A stretch of DNA of 64,000 nt from positions 12,029,912 through 12,093,911 of the forward strand of contig NC_092705.1 in assembly GCF_964275005.1 (NCBI RefSeq). Direction: 5' to 3'. Shown here in pieces: positions 39,090-50,167 of this stretch. The stretch comes from Diadema setosum. Its lineage: Eukaryota > Echinodermata > Echinoidea > Diadematoida > Diadematidae. Below the pieces are notes generated by a model, which was not told the DNA's origin, searched no databases, and saw nothing but the letters and a program-made list of their open reading frames with translations. The stretch's first letter is position 1. The number at the start of each line of letters is the position of its first letter. The translations under genes were made by a program, and so were the position numbers.

Positions 39090-39656
39090 TTAAAGGGAAG
39101 GTAAACCCAAAGAGCAATGTGGATTGAGTGAAAGCAGCAACATTAGTAGAACACATCAGTGAAAGTTTGAGGAAAATCGGACAATCGATGCAAAAGTTAC
39201 GACTTTTTAAAAGTTTTGGTGATGGAGCCGCTGGATGAGGAGACTACTAGAGGAAATGACGTATGAGTGGACAACGATACAAAGAAAATATAAAGGAAAT
39301 TCAACAAAAATTCACTTTTCTAGAATTATGAAAGAGCAGTGGACCAACAGCTTTCAGAAAGCAGGGGGAATAATTGCTACCCTTAACATATGTCAATATC
39401 AAGTTGATGGAATTTGTAATTTTCATGAAAAATGGATTTTTGTAGTATTTTCTTTATATTTTCTTGGTATGGTTGTCCACTCATACGTCATAACCTTTAG
39501 TAGTCTCCTCATCCAGTGGTTCCAACACCAAAACTTTAAAAATTCATAACTTTTGCATCGATTGTCCGATTTTCTTCAAACTTTCACTGATGTGTTCTAC
39601 TAATGTTGCTGCTTTCACTCAATCCACATTGTTCTTGGGGTTTATCTTCCCTTTAA
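39090..39656. mobile_element. MITE family B with about 200-bp inverted arms
   Basis: It begins TTAAAGGGAAGGTAAACCC and ends with the inverse (GGGTTTATCTTCCCTTTAA). Arms of about 200 bp match well, including GTAGAACACATCAGTGAAAG and its inverse. The 150-bp centre is not palindromic. A 104-codon frame inside is a by-product. Confidence 0.82.
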
Positions 39657-40019
39657 GTTGACTTGAATTCATAGAGTAAATTCAAAAGTAAACAACCATA
39701 GTTGTTCATTGATGATATTTAAAAAATTAACAAAAAAAAAGAAAGTAATGGGACTTTAATGTTCGCATGACGTTATTTTCATTAAAAAAAAAGGTAGTAT
39801 TTAGAGTCTATAACCAAAATGAGCTCATGATGTTGTCACGTTACCTGCTAATATATAGGGCTCGTGACCAATATCATCCTTTCCGGAAAACATGAGAACT
39901 TTAAGATTCCTATTTAGGCTCTTATTTCATGTCCAAACTTCTACCACTTTGTTTAACTTTACTTTATTTTACATTGTCAATTTGCACATGGAGTTAAATT
40001 CGCACTGTGATGTTATTTC

Positions 40020-40299
40020 CAGTGATCGGTTTTTCGAAATGACGAAGATATCCAAAGACAAAGATATCCTAATCAAAAGAGTGGGTCCCACCTTTTCATT
40101 ATATTAGGACCACTTTGTTTTACTTTGTTTTTTATGTCTCAGCCATTTCTAAACCGGTATTCATCAAAGAAATTTGGAATTCCTCTTAGAATTGTATGCT
40201 CTTTCAAATTTCATATCTCTTGTATAAGAAGTTTCTATTATCTCGTAAATAATCAAAACCTGAATTCCCATCTCAACCCAAACTGTACCATCCCTTTAA
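40020..40299. mobile_element. MITE family A, copy 5 (left end missing)
   Basis: The right arm is complete to CTGTACCATCCCTTTAA. The left arm starts internally (GATCGGTTTTTCGAAATGAC), so the outer part of the left arm is lost. Confidence 0.7.
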
Positions 40300-40375
40300 C
40301 CATGACTATTAACTGTAAAACTCCATGAAAGCGTTATAATTATGTAAAGTATCGTAATATATCATACAGTATACA

Positions 40376-41365
40376 TAGGGGAGAGTGGGGTGAACTGCAT
40401 GGGCTGCGGGAGAAGTGGGACATATCTCACATCTCAAATAGTTTTAAACTATAATCAGCATTCCATTCTTGTTCCCTATTTTATGAGGCATTTGGCATCA
40501 TAGCACTAGCACAAGGTAACAGCTCTGCCGACAACTCTCCTGGAATGTTTAATTTTTAATTTTTTAATGATCACACTTTTTTGTTGTTGTTTTTTTTTTT
40601 TTTGCATTTAGTGTGAAGTGCTTTCTGAATTCATTATATAGCTTTAGTAGGCACTTAGCACGCTATCATTATCTATAGCCCTAGGCCCTATGAGTTCCAA
40701 TATTATTTGCATTAAAAGATTTTCCAAAAAATGTACACAATGTTAGCCGCTATTTTGAATTTTTGGGGTGAGGATGGGGTAAACTGCCTATGGGACATCA
40801 TCACTTTCCCACTTCTCTCTTTATTCAAAGTAATGATAAGAATGTCACAGATTTTCTTCATATCATTTTCTTTAAATTTCAGGCGCTTTAAATGTAACTT
40901 TCTCTGATGGGCCATAATGGATACTAGTATATCGCGTTTTGCGATGAAACTCTTCATGACTGTGTAAATATTCACACACAGTCATGCACTCACCCACATA
41001 GGGCCTAGATGCGCGCACACACACACACACACAAACACATCATATGATAATGTTTGTAATATTGTCCGTCTATAGTCACTATTTGTCCAGTTTACCCCAA
41101 CCAATGCCCCACTTCTCCCATGGTGGCCCAATTTACCCTGTTCAGAAGTTTTTGGTTGTTGTTTTGTTAATCAATGATAACACAAAAATGAGAGTCTGTA
41201 GGAATATGAAGTATCAGCCCATCATGTGGCTGCGGCCTAGTATATCAGCTGTAAGTCTTTGGGTCCGAGACATATAGGTAAGTGCCCCATTCTCAATATC
41301 AGAAGTTATTCGAGAAAATTCATCAAATCACAATTTTCGTCCCACTTCACCCAACTTTCCCCCTA
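40376..41365. mobile_element. foldback element with GGGTGAACTGGG-type subrepeats
   Basis: The left end is TAGGGGAGAGTGGGGTGAAC, and the right end is the inverse of TAGGGGGAAAGTTGGGTGAA. Related motifs recur in the interior (GAGAAGTGGGACAT, GGATGGGGTAAACTGCC, CAGTTTACCCCAACC, CCCCACTTCTCCCA), again in opposite orientations in the two halves. No coding capacity. Confidence 0.72.
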
Positions 41366-41844
41366 CTCGTGTATGATTAACTGCACTTCACATGAAGCCC
41401 AGCATTTGTATGTCTGCCACGATTAATTTTATGCTGCGTATATAATTAGTTTTGTTTTGTAGTTCTGTTGGGAAAAGAAGACACTCATTGACAGCAAACA
41501 CCACACAGACTTAGGATTGGCCGGCATATTGGAGGGTAGGATTATCCTACTAGGAGCCCCACAAGTAGGCTATCACTGTTTCATTGCAGTGACACCATCC
41601 GGGTGAGAAGAAAATACATAAAAATGGCCTCAGTTGATAGATGATGACGGTCTGTTCAGGATTCCCATGATTGCGGTTTATGTAGGGCTTAGATACCTTG
41701 GTATGAGCTTTCCCATTCGAATAATACACAGTTATTTTCCCCTTAATTTCAACAAAATAGTACATAGGATATCACTGGGCGTACAGTTCACAACTGAATG
41801 TGATGACACACGTGCAGTATCAAACTAACAACAACAACAACAAC

Positions 41845-41956
41845 CTCTCCCTCCCCTCCCCTCCCCTCCCCTCTCCTCCCCTCCCCTCCCCTCCCATCCC
41901 ATCCCCTCCCCTCCCCTCCCCTCCCCTCCCCTCCCCCACCCCCCCCCCCCCCCCTC
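41845..41956 (-). repeat. (CTCCC)n pentanucleotide array and poly-C run; G-quadruplex-prone on minus strand
   Basis: About 20 near-tandem CTCCC units run into a run of about 18 C. The minus strand therefore has many consecutive GGGG tracts separated by single A residues. It ends about 310 bp before the TMEM256 start codon. Long glycine/arginine/glutamate-rich reading frames across it are repeat translations, not genes. Confidence 0.9.
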
Positions 41957-41969
41957 CGCACTGAACACT

Positions 41970-42268
41970 GAATGCATTGCGCAAGAGGGAGGATCGAGGA
42001 GGAGACGCGACGGCTGCACATGCATACTTTCCCAGAACGTGCACGAACGGTAATGCATGCACGGACGCGTAGACTGGTACCTGGTAACTGGTGGGACCGC
42101 TGTGAATAGGGGGAATATCATTGATAAGGGCTTAGAAAAAGTGTTATCGTAGCCTGTTGGTCTTGAAGTTGAGAGCACATTTTGGGCATATATTCGCCCG
42201 AACACAAAATCTGCCACTTCAAAACAGACGAGGGAGAGAGTTGAGAGAGGGAAAGACGACCTGCTGAA
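41970..42268 (+). promoter_or_regulatory. CpG-rich 5' flank / 5' UTR of TMEM256
   Basis: The 300 bp before the TMEM256 start is richer in CG dinucleotides than its surroundings (for example around 42004-42070). It has no TATA box at a sensible distance, so a CpG-type dispersed promoter is the simplest reading. The transcription start cannot be fixed. Confidence 0.4.
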
Positions 42269-42380
42269 ATGGCCAGCAGCAGCCAGCAAGCCAGGATGGC
42301 CCGACACAGTCGTATGTTCGTTCGCATCGGCGGGGTCTCGGGCTTCGCAGCCATCGTTCTGGGTGCCTACGGGGCGCATG
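42269..42380 (+). CDS. TMEM256: TMEM256 coding exon 1
   Basis: This exon encodes residues 1-37 and the first base of codon 38. It holds the basic N-terminus and the first membrane segment with GAYGAH. The donor at 42381 reads CATG/GTAAGAG, close to consensus. A second in-frame ATG at codon 10 is a less likely start because the first has a stronger context. Confidence 0.92.
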
Positions 42381-45300
42381 GTAAGAGTTGTATGTTATGA
42401 AACTGAAAGCCGGGGAGTTTAATAGTAAGCTTATCCCGTCTACGTTTGGCACTATACATGACTAAGGTCGGCTGTAGTCAGTGCAAGGTGATATCACACA
42501 AGGAGATGGTCAATGTAATGACATTACACGCCACCCATATTACTATTCGTGTGGTGTATGTCCAATGTTGTTTACTAAATAAGCAAGCTTAAAACTGCAG
42601 AATACCAGCTCGTTTCCCAAGATATCTGTTACAGCTTGAATAGAAAGGGGCATAGAATCTACTGCTTATATAACCTATACAGCCCGGAGTTGCTGTACAA
42701 TAATATCACGTTTTCTACAGCGACTGGGCTTTCTATAATACATATGCAACTTTAATACAAGACAACCTGCTTCATGTACAACTACAAAGTACTTCTACTT
42801 GTATACTCCAAAAGAAATCCAAGCAATCACAACCCCAACATTTTCACATATGATATATGAATGTCTGCATGTAAAACAGAGAGGTGAGACAAATCATAAT
42901 ACAAAATTTAGTACACGTTTATCACACTCAACAGCTCAGTATTAAAGGAGACCTCCGGATGATTTTCAGATTTTTACATTTGAACAACTATAAATTAGTT
43001 ATACTGAGTACAGAGTTTCAGAATTTGTGGTAATTGGGATGAAGAATAAGAATATTTTCAAAATTTAGAACAAATTGCAATGAACAAGGATGATGACATG
43101 GCAGAGTCACCACAAGAATCCATGAGTTGGGGCTCAAGGAAGCAGAACAAAAGAAGAAGGCATGCATAGATTATACACAGGTGAACTCGCAAGCAAGCGG
43201 TATTGTAATGGAATTACACTGCTACATTTCTGAAATATGTGAACCTCCTATGTCATCATCCTTGTTCAGTGTAATTTGTTTAAGGTTTTTCAAAGTATCG
43301 TTTCTCTGGTCAAGAACCACAATAAATTCCACAAATCTATGCATGGAGTTGTCGATTTATGTACTACATGATGTGAAATTATGAAAATCGTCTGGAATGT
43401 CCCTTTAAGGCAACATCATAGCACTGTTTCATGTACATGTAAGCCTACTAACTAGGGTCACTACTCAGTTGCATTCCTTTCTGTCTGCCATTTTTTTTGA
43501 GCAAACAAAACAACCAAACTGACCTCAACTCGGCCTCCTTTCTTTGTTTTAAGAGTGAAGTGTGGAACTAACCTTTAACCCATTGAGGATGGGCTTATTT
43601 TGCTACAACACGCATTTCCCATAGACATGTGCCTGAGTATACTCGGGACTCGTTCTCAACGGGTTGAAAATCGCACATTCATGTAAAATTGTACCACTGT
43701 GCCAGTAGCTTTCATAAGAGAGACACAAACTAGCCCAACCAGACATCGTTTTTACAGTGACTGGGCTGTGTATTTCTAGACACAAACCTGTCTATAATAC
43801 ATTAATTCATTGAAGGTTTTTTTTTTTTTCAATTCCTCTTGTTCAGTGTAGATTACAGAGCATAGGTAAAAATTGGAGAGGAAAAAGTTGTTGTGTTTGT
43901 GAATAGATAATTATTTGCATGCTGCTTTTAATATAAGTAAAGCACTTAGGCCTACTAGCTGGTAGATAAGAAAGACGTCTGCATTATTTCCCTGCTATTC
44001 TATGGACACATGAAGGGTTGAATGAAGGGTTGATATCTTACCAAAAGACATCCTCTGTGATTCTAAAGAAAAGCTGTTTTTGAAGGTTGTGTAAAATTAA
44101 TCACTGTTGTTCCAAGTTGGAAACAACTGAATATGAGTGCTACTCCAGGTAAGAGCCCCAGATAGCCATTCTGGTGGGCTGATAGAGTAGAATGCTTTTT
44201 GGGATGTTTTTCCAGCATTCATACAGTCACACACTTCTCATGACATGTGTATATTAATTATAATCAAAATGGTCATTGACCTGTGGTTGTTTTGTTTCGG
44301 TTTATTTTTATCTTTGGAGGCAGTTTCCCATTGCATTCTTTCACTGCTAATGAATGTCACAAAGTACAAGAAATGCTTGCAGGAGATTCTGTATGTTACA
44401 TCATTCACTGCGATTCAGTAGTTCAGATTATGAACAATGTTTCCTTTTGTCTTCTTTTTTTTTTGTCTTATCATAAACATGCTTGTTGGTTATTCTTATT
44501 CTCTTACAGTTCTGAAGCTAAGGAGTGGAATTGAGCATGAGATTACAGTGAGTATACGAGGCAATCTACACCACAATTTGTTTTTTGTTATCCGCAGCAG
44601 GGACTTTACATGTTTTAAGATTACTTTTTGTCAGTATGTAATTTAAGCATGATAGACTATGACCATCACCACTCAGCCCAGTCAGCTAATTCAGGTGAGA
44701 TACAGGTATTACAGTCGATCATGTGTTGTGTGTCTTTCTATGGCTGAGGAGGCAAATGCGGGATTTGCAGCGATGATCACTGATGCTGCAGGTCCAGATA
44801 CATATGTATCAGCATCATCAGGCATGTGCCTCAGTTGCCTCATCTCTTCTGATCCAGATGATAATTTCCATTGAATGTCTCTAACCCTTCTGATCCTTTC
44901 ATCAATGAATGGCATAGTGAAGATGTCTTTTTGTTTTATTTGTCATCATCTGTCATTTACTTTCCATTTATGTCCTCTTTAGACATTTGACTCGGCCAAC
45001 AAGTACCATCTCATTCATTCACTGGCTCTGCTGGCAGTTCCCATGAGTAAAAATCCTCTCTTGGTAAGTTTGGACATACACGTGTACCAATTTCAACAAG
45101 AATGCACATGAAGAGTTTAATTGCATAATTGACTAAGTACCATTCTTAAACATTTTAAAGTAAGTCCATCTTCAGATGGAGCAAAATCAAATCTGTCCAG
45201 TGATACCTCACTTGTAACATAACAAGGAATATTCTTGAAGTTTTAATTAGAATATCCCATATTTTCTTACTATTTTCTTTGTTTTTTAGAATGGAATTGG

Positions 45301-46423
45301 CTTGTTTTGCAATAAAACTCTTCTTATTTAGGTAAACTGAAAAAAAAAATACTACATGAAATTGCGATACCATGTGTCGCAAATACCAATTCTAAAAGCA
45401 GATTGGCTATGAAACAGAAGGGACGATACGACTAGCGTGTATAAAACCTGAAAGTGTACTGTTACCAATTGTTGCATGCTGCCCTCTTGTGGCAAGGTAC
45501 CAAATGTGAAGAGAATCAAGATCTGCATCGTACGATCATGAGCAAGATGTTAGTCAATTAAAAGACCGAATACTGAACGGTTGCGCGTTAAGGACTATGA
45601 ATTCTTTCACTTTGTAAACCAGTTGTTTCATGGAATGATAACTTGGTAGGTTAGCACATGACTAATCATCCTACACTAATGCCTTATAGTCTGATGCCTT
45701 GTATTAAGCACAGAAGTATCTTCCCAATCACAATTTAGAACCTTTCCACATTTTGATGTGTGAATGCTGGCAGCCCAGAAGTCTGTTATCTGTGCCACGA
45801 TGAATAATGAAATGAATATCAAAATTGAGTTTCCTTGCTCAATAGCCTTCTTGTAATGTCTGGATATGCATGTGATGTACATAAAGATTACTAAGGGATT
45901 AAGGTGAGCTGTTGTTTTTTATTCCTCTGTGAGTTGCAAAAGTTCTTGCAGTAAAAATTAACTGATTCTGTTTTCCAATGAAAATATCACAATATCATAT
46001 TTAAGGTTTTAATGAAAGTTATTGTGCTCTTTTAAATCACCTGAAGAAAATTGTGTAATTTTTATGGAAAAGGTATCGGTAACTTTAACTTTTATTTCAG
46101 ACCATTCTATTTTATTTGATTTGATTTGACTTTGTTTAATTTGATTTTATTTGATTTCATATGAGATAAATGAATAAATTATGAAATACACATATACTGC
46201 ATGCTCTTTGTTAATCGAGAAAGATCCTTTCACGACATATTTTCTGTATCTCTCATATTTACTTTTGTTTGTTCTAAAGACTGGAAGTCTGATGACAGCT
46301 GGAATCATTGGCTTCTGTGGGGTGGGGTACTTCTATTCCTTGACCAGTGACCCTACTCCGGTCAAGCTCATGCCCGTTGGTGGCGTCCTCCTCATGGCAG
46401 GGTGGCTATCTTTGGCACTGTGA
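42269..46423 (+). CDS. TMEM256: TMEM256 homologue (DUF423 family membrane protein), complete, 4 exons
   Basis: The coding exons are 42269-42380, 44510-44547, 44983-45063 and 46280-46423. They join in frame to 124 codons plus TGA, and every intron is GT-AG. The start ATG lies in a strong context (GAAATGG). The protein has a basic N-terminus, then a hydrophobic segment at about residues 21-38 containing GAYGAH, the ANKYHLIHSLALL block at about 55-67, a hydrophobic segment at about 79-98, and a C-terminal one at about 108-124 ending in GWLSLAL. Order, spacing and length match animal TMEM256 and bacterial DUF423 (YgdD-like) proteins, which are small multi-pass membrane proteins with no established biochemical activity. 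The upstream 250 bp is relatively CpG-rich and could be the promoter. Introns 1 and 3 carry MITEs. The identification rests on recalled family motifs; the exon joins are inferred from splice consensus and phase. Confidence 0.93.
42942..43408. mobile_element. MITE family D (TTAAAGG termini) in TMEM256 intron 1
   Basis: The ends are inverted copies: TTAAAGGAGACCTCCGGATG on the left and the reverse complement of TTAAAGGGACATTCCAGACG on the right. A second inverted pair lies inside (AACAAGGATGATGACAT at about 43083 and ATGTCATCATCCTTGTT at about 43251). There is no coding capacity. TTAA at both ends fits a TTAA target-site duplication. Confidence 0.75.
44510..44547 (+). CDS. TMEM256: TMEM256 coding exon 2 (38 nt micro-exon)
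   Basis: The acceptor is a pyrimidine-rich tract ending CTCTTACAG, and the donor reads ACA/GTGAGTA. The exon completes codon 38 and encodes residues 39-50 (LKLRSGIEHEIT), the loop between the first and second hydrophobic blocks. It ends in phase 0. Confidence 0.88.
44983..45063 (+). CDS. TMEM256: TMEM256 coding exon 3
   Basis: The acceptor is TGTCCTCTTTAG and the donor TTG/GTAAGT. The 81 nt encode residues 51-77, including the most conserved family block (ANKYHLIHSLALLAVP). Both ends are in phase 0. Confidence 0.93.
45111..45322. mobile_element. MITE family E, copy in TMEM256 intron 3
   Basis: It starts with AAGAGTTTAATTGCA and ends with TGCAATAAAACTCTT, an imperfect terminal inverted repeat. 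The interior (TAAGTCCATCTTCAG, GAATATTCTTGA) matches a second copy at about 2110-2275. Confidence 0.65.
46280..46423 (+). CDS. TMEM256: TMEM256 coding exon 4 with stop
   Basis: The acceptor is GTTTGTTCTAAAG at 46271-46279. The exon encodes residues 78-124, the last two hydrophobic segments, the ALSGDP-like loop (here LTSDPTP) and the GWLSLAL terminus, then TGA at 46421-46423. Confidence 0.93.
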   Translation, partial: TGSLMTAGIIGFCGVGYFYSLTSDPTPVKLMPVGGVLLMAGWLSLAL

Positions 46424-46674
46424 ACTACCCCGAGGAAGCAGATCGCTCAAGGAATGAGATTGTGGGTTCAGAAGCCATATTTTGCAAGTCTCCAGGAGGG
46501 GGAGGGAGCTGTTGCTGCTCTTTAGCTTCAACTGCATTCTCACACAAGATGCAAACAAATAGATAGAATGTTTTCATTTTTTTTTTCTTTGATGAGATAC
46601 CAGGAGTAAACCATATTTAGTGTAAGCATAGATCTGTAAAATGGTTTGTAAGACACTCATTGGAAGCTGCTATC

Positions 46675-47709
46675 ATTAAATGTCAAACCTGAGGTAGTGA
46701 GCGGAGTAAAAAACTTTTTTTTTTTTTAATTGATTATGCTATGAATTTGCAAGATTTTATTCACATTTAAGTATAGACAACTTCTGATATAACAAAGTCC
46801 TCCGGACCAGCAGTTATTTTTTTTCCTCGTTAAATTTCATTATAGCGGAATGATAAAGTATGTAAAGATATATAATACATAATGTATGATAATTTTGAGA
46901 CATGAATTTTTACTTCATTGTAATGAGGACTTTGTTAAATCCATGTTCGTTATAACAGGAGTGCACTGTGTGTACAGAAATGTTATGATATTTTCAGAAG
47001 TGTTTTACTCATAAGTTCTGATATGTCATCAGTACTCTAATGTTTTAAAACTTTCAGTCTCGGTTTCATTTGTCAATAACCATGCCCCCACTTGATTATA
47101 TCTGTCATGCAGGGGTTACTTTCAATGTTATCCAAGATGTATGGTTTCAGCACTTACTATATCGTCGCTGGGGCGACAAGACCTTGTGTGTCAAATTTTG
47201 GTGAAAATTTCTTTTTTGATTAATGGTCAGATAATCAGTCAAGTGACGTTCTGTCCAAATCGTAGCTGTATTACCCCAAAAATGAAGCCACCATGGCATG
47301 TCAAAGGGAAGGATATCCCATTTGATATAGTGCTTTGGCTGCCATGGTTTTTTTTTTGCCCTCCTGAACATTTGACATTTTGTAGATGCGAGGTCTTGTT
47401 GCCCCAGCGATGATATCTCATCTTAAGACTGTGATGTCTTATGGTGCATTTTTGTATACTCTTATATTTGTGTGAAACAGAAGAACGAATCGCGTGGGTC
47501 AGGAAATAGGCATGCCTGTAAGTTATTTTGGGAATCGCTTACTTCCATCATTCATACTCAATTCATACAAATTAAATTATGACTTCCAAAAGAAAAGAAT
47601 AGAGTCTATCAATATTTCTTTACATTTCAGTGTTCATGAATTTGTAATTGCTAAAATCAGCGATGTTATTTGTTTTATACTCTTCATTACATGGCAGTGG
47701 TGCAATAAA
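46675..47709 (+). promoter_or_regulatory. candidate TMEM256 polyadenylation signals
   Basis: Two possible signals follow the stop codon: ATTAAA at 46675-46680 (about 250 nt after the stop) and a canonical AATAAA at 47704-47709 followed by T/G-rich sequence. Which one is used cannot be told from the sequence. Confidence 0.4.
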
Positions 47710-47862
47710 ATTAACCAATGAATGTATCTTTATGTATGCTTATAATATGAAAACAGGGAAACCGTTTTATAGCGAGGTCGCCGGGACCTTGGATTTTACC
47801 TCCTTAAAGCAGGTACTTTGATGTGATACTAAAACAAGAGACCAGCTAAATAGGTGATCTAT

Positions 47863-48265
47863 CACTTGGTCTACTCCCACTTTGTCTAATAGCCATTTAG
47901 TCTCAACCCACATGGTCTAATCCCATTTTGTCTACAACCAGTTCGTCTGATGACCATTTAGTCCAATAGCCACTTAGCATCATTGCCAGTTGCCCTACTT
48001 CCAGATGGGCTATGCCCATTTCGTCTAATACCCACAGTTTTTTTAGACAAAATGGAAAAATCCAAGGAATCAAAATTGCAGTTAGACCATCTGGTTCTTA
48101 GACGAAATGATAATTAGCCAAACTGGACATTAGACCAAGTGAGGATTAGACCAAATGAGGATTAGACCAAACTGACATTAGACGAAATTGATAGTAGACC
48201 AAATGAGTTTAGCCGTATGGTGTTTGACGAACTGGGAAGTAGACCATCTGATATTAGACCAAGTG
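47863..48265. mobile_element. foldback element made of inverted arrays of a 16-bp GTCTAAT unit
   Basis: The left half has about 11 degenerate units with the core GTCTAAT and spacing near 16-17 bp (TTTGTCTAATAGCCAT type). The right half has about 12 units of the inverse (ATTAGACCAAATGAGG type). The outer ends are exact inverses (CACTTGGTCTA and TAGACCAAGTG). The centre near 48050 is A/T-rich. No protein is encoded. Confidence 0.8.
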
Positions 48266-49159
48266 GCAATAAACCGCTAAATACAGTACAGCTGTAATGG
48301 AAAATTTGGGCCACCAAATTCATCTCTTTAAATTCAGTTTCTCACATTGAGCGAGCTCATAACAGGATTTCCCTGTATAAATAACTAGTGCCTCATTTTA
48401 TGCTCTCACATATTTTGATCTTTTAAGTGTAGGTTGTTTTAATTGAGTCCCTTCATCATTATCCTGTCTTTTTGCGCAATGATATACAGGTGTCTGCTAT
48501 GACTTAAGTCGTAACTTGACATGGCTTGACTTAACTCCTAAGGCTTAATTTTAAGCAGTTTGCGGTGAAAGCTATTTTTGTTAACATCTTTTGTGCAACT
48601 TGTGATGTACAGAAGATGAAAAGATAGATGAATTCGTCAGTTGAGAATGAGAAGGGTGTTAAGGTGCCTCAAACATTATGTATTTAGTGGCAACTTAATG
48701 CCCTTATCATTCTCAACCGACAAATTAGACTTGTAGTTACTCCAGAATATGAAAACCATGAATCACCTAATGGTGCCATTCTTTCTCGTCTGTTTGTTTC
48801 TTGACTTCTTGAGATGCCTGTAGGCCAGTTGTCACCCAATAGCACCAAAAAAACAAAAAACAAAAAAACAGGCATGAAAACAATACCCACTGTAACAAAA
48901 CTTGTATTTCCACTTTCTACCGTAATTGCACAGGGGTATGTATGCAGAGGTAAGCAACATTCCATCACAATTCTCATCCACTCTGAGTATGTTTTGAATT
49001 ATAAATTCCAATACATCAGTGTTTGACCGCCTTATGACTGGCCAATCAGAATCACTAGTAGTAGGCATAGATACTTTGCATACAAGTTTAAGGCTGTGCA
49101 TGCATTCTAAAATTGAGCTGGCTTCATCATGCATTCATCAATATGTGAACCCTGTAGAC

Positions 49160-49322
49160 CTGTGCTTCTTAACTTTTTTCAAACTGAGGCCCACTTTGTC
49201 TACCATTACATTTTTGGAGGCCTAGTATTAAGATTGAATATGAATCTTTTCTATTTCATTTTTGGCCGACATCGCGACTCACCTTCAATAGCTTTGCGGC
49301 CCACTGGTTGAGAAGCGGGGCT
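49160..49322. mobile_element. possible non-autonomous hAT-like element
   Basis: The left end reads CTGTGCTTCTTAACTTTTTTC with GAGGCCCAC, and the right end GCGGCCCACTGGTTGAGAAGC. This is the imperfect inverted CTTCTCAACC...GGCCCA pattern seen in several hAT-type repeats. A clear 8-bp target duplication is not visible. Confidence 0.4.
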
Positions 49323-49817
49323 GTTGATCTCGTGAAATGTAGGACAAATGCATCATAGAAGTACAGTGTATGTATGTATGTGCAAAATGCATTGTATGTC
49401 TAAATCGACTTTGTACAACTATTTTTTACGGAAAGAATTACCAGGTGAATGAAGCCTTGAGTTATTGGTGCAAAGATGATTTGTATACAGGGGAAAGTAT
49501 TCAAGTTGCAGCTCTCTGCACAAACTGAAAATTGTTGAATATATTTTGTAAGACATCTGCTGTTAAACGCTTTTTAGTTTGCTTGTGGTTTTTGTTTTGT
49601 GATAATTGCAAGAGCATGATGAAAGGAGAGAGAGAGAAAGAGATAGTAAACTTACAACAGGGACCTGATTTATGATGTGTGGATTGTTTATGTTACAACT
49701 GAAGCAACAATATGCAACAGTGTTTTTTTATATGTACTCCATTTTTTAGTTGCACATTTATTCATATAGTGGTTTCAATTATTGTACCTGACAATTTTAT
49801 TGTAAGGTTTATATATA

Positions 49818-50167
49818 TATAGTTTTGGTTGAGATCTGACTTAACATTTCTAGCATTTTTTGATGAGATAATAAGAAACATCTTATGAAATGTGAAAGAG
49901 CATGTCATTCCAAAAAGAATTGTATGTTTATTTCATGAAAATTGGTTTTGAAATGGAAAGGTGGGACCCAGCTTTTAATACGATCGCTTTGTTTCACTTT
50001 GTTTTTGGTTGTCTCAGCCTTTCCAAAACTGATTTTTATCAAATAAACTTTGAATTCCTCGTAAAATGGTATGATTTAAATACCATTTCACAAGTTGTTT
50101 CTTGGTATCTTACGGATAGATCAAAGCCCAATCCTTATCTCCGCCATTACTGTGCCATCCCTTTTAA
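49818..50167. mobile_element. MITE family A, copy 6
   Basis: GAAAATTGGTTTTGAAATGG on the left arm is inverted as CCTTTCCAAAACTGATTTTTATC on the right. The right terminus is CCATCCCTTTTAA. The left terminus is degraded into a TA run. Confidence 0.7.

Noticed and set aside
39235..39549. 104-codon open frame
   Set aside because: It lies wholly inside MITE family B and covers both inverted arms.
41825..42379. 184-codon open frame on the minus strand, rich in Gly/Glu/Arg
   Set aside because: Its C-terminal third is a translation of the CTCCC array, and the rest is antisense to the TMEM256 promoter and exon 1.
44659..44874. possible extra exon in TMEM256 intron 2
   Set aside because: Exons 2 and 3 join in phase without it, and the open frames on both strands show no family similarity.
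47863..48265. possible CRISPR-like array
   Set aside because: Units are about 16 bp, degenerate, without spacers, and inverted in the second half; the genome is animal.
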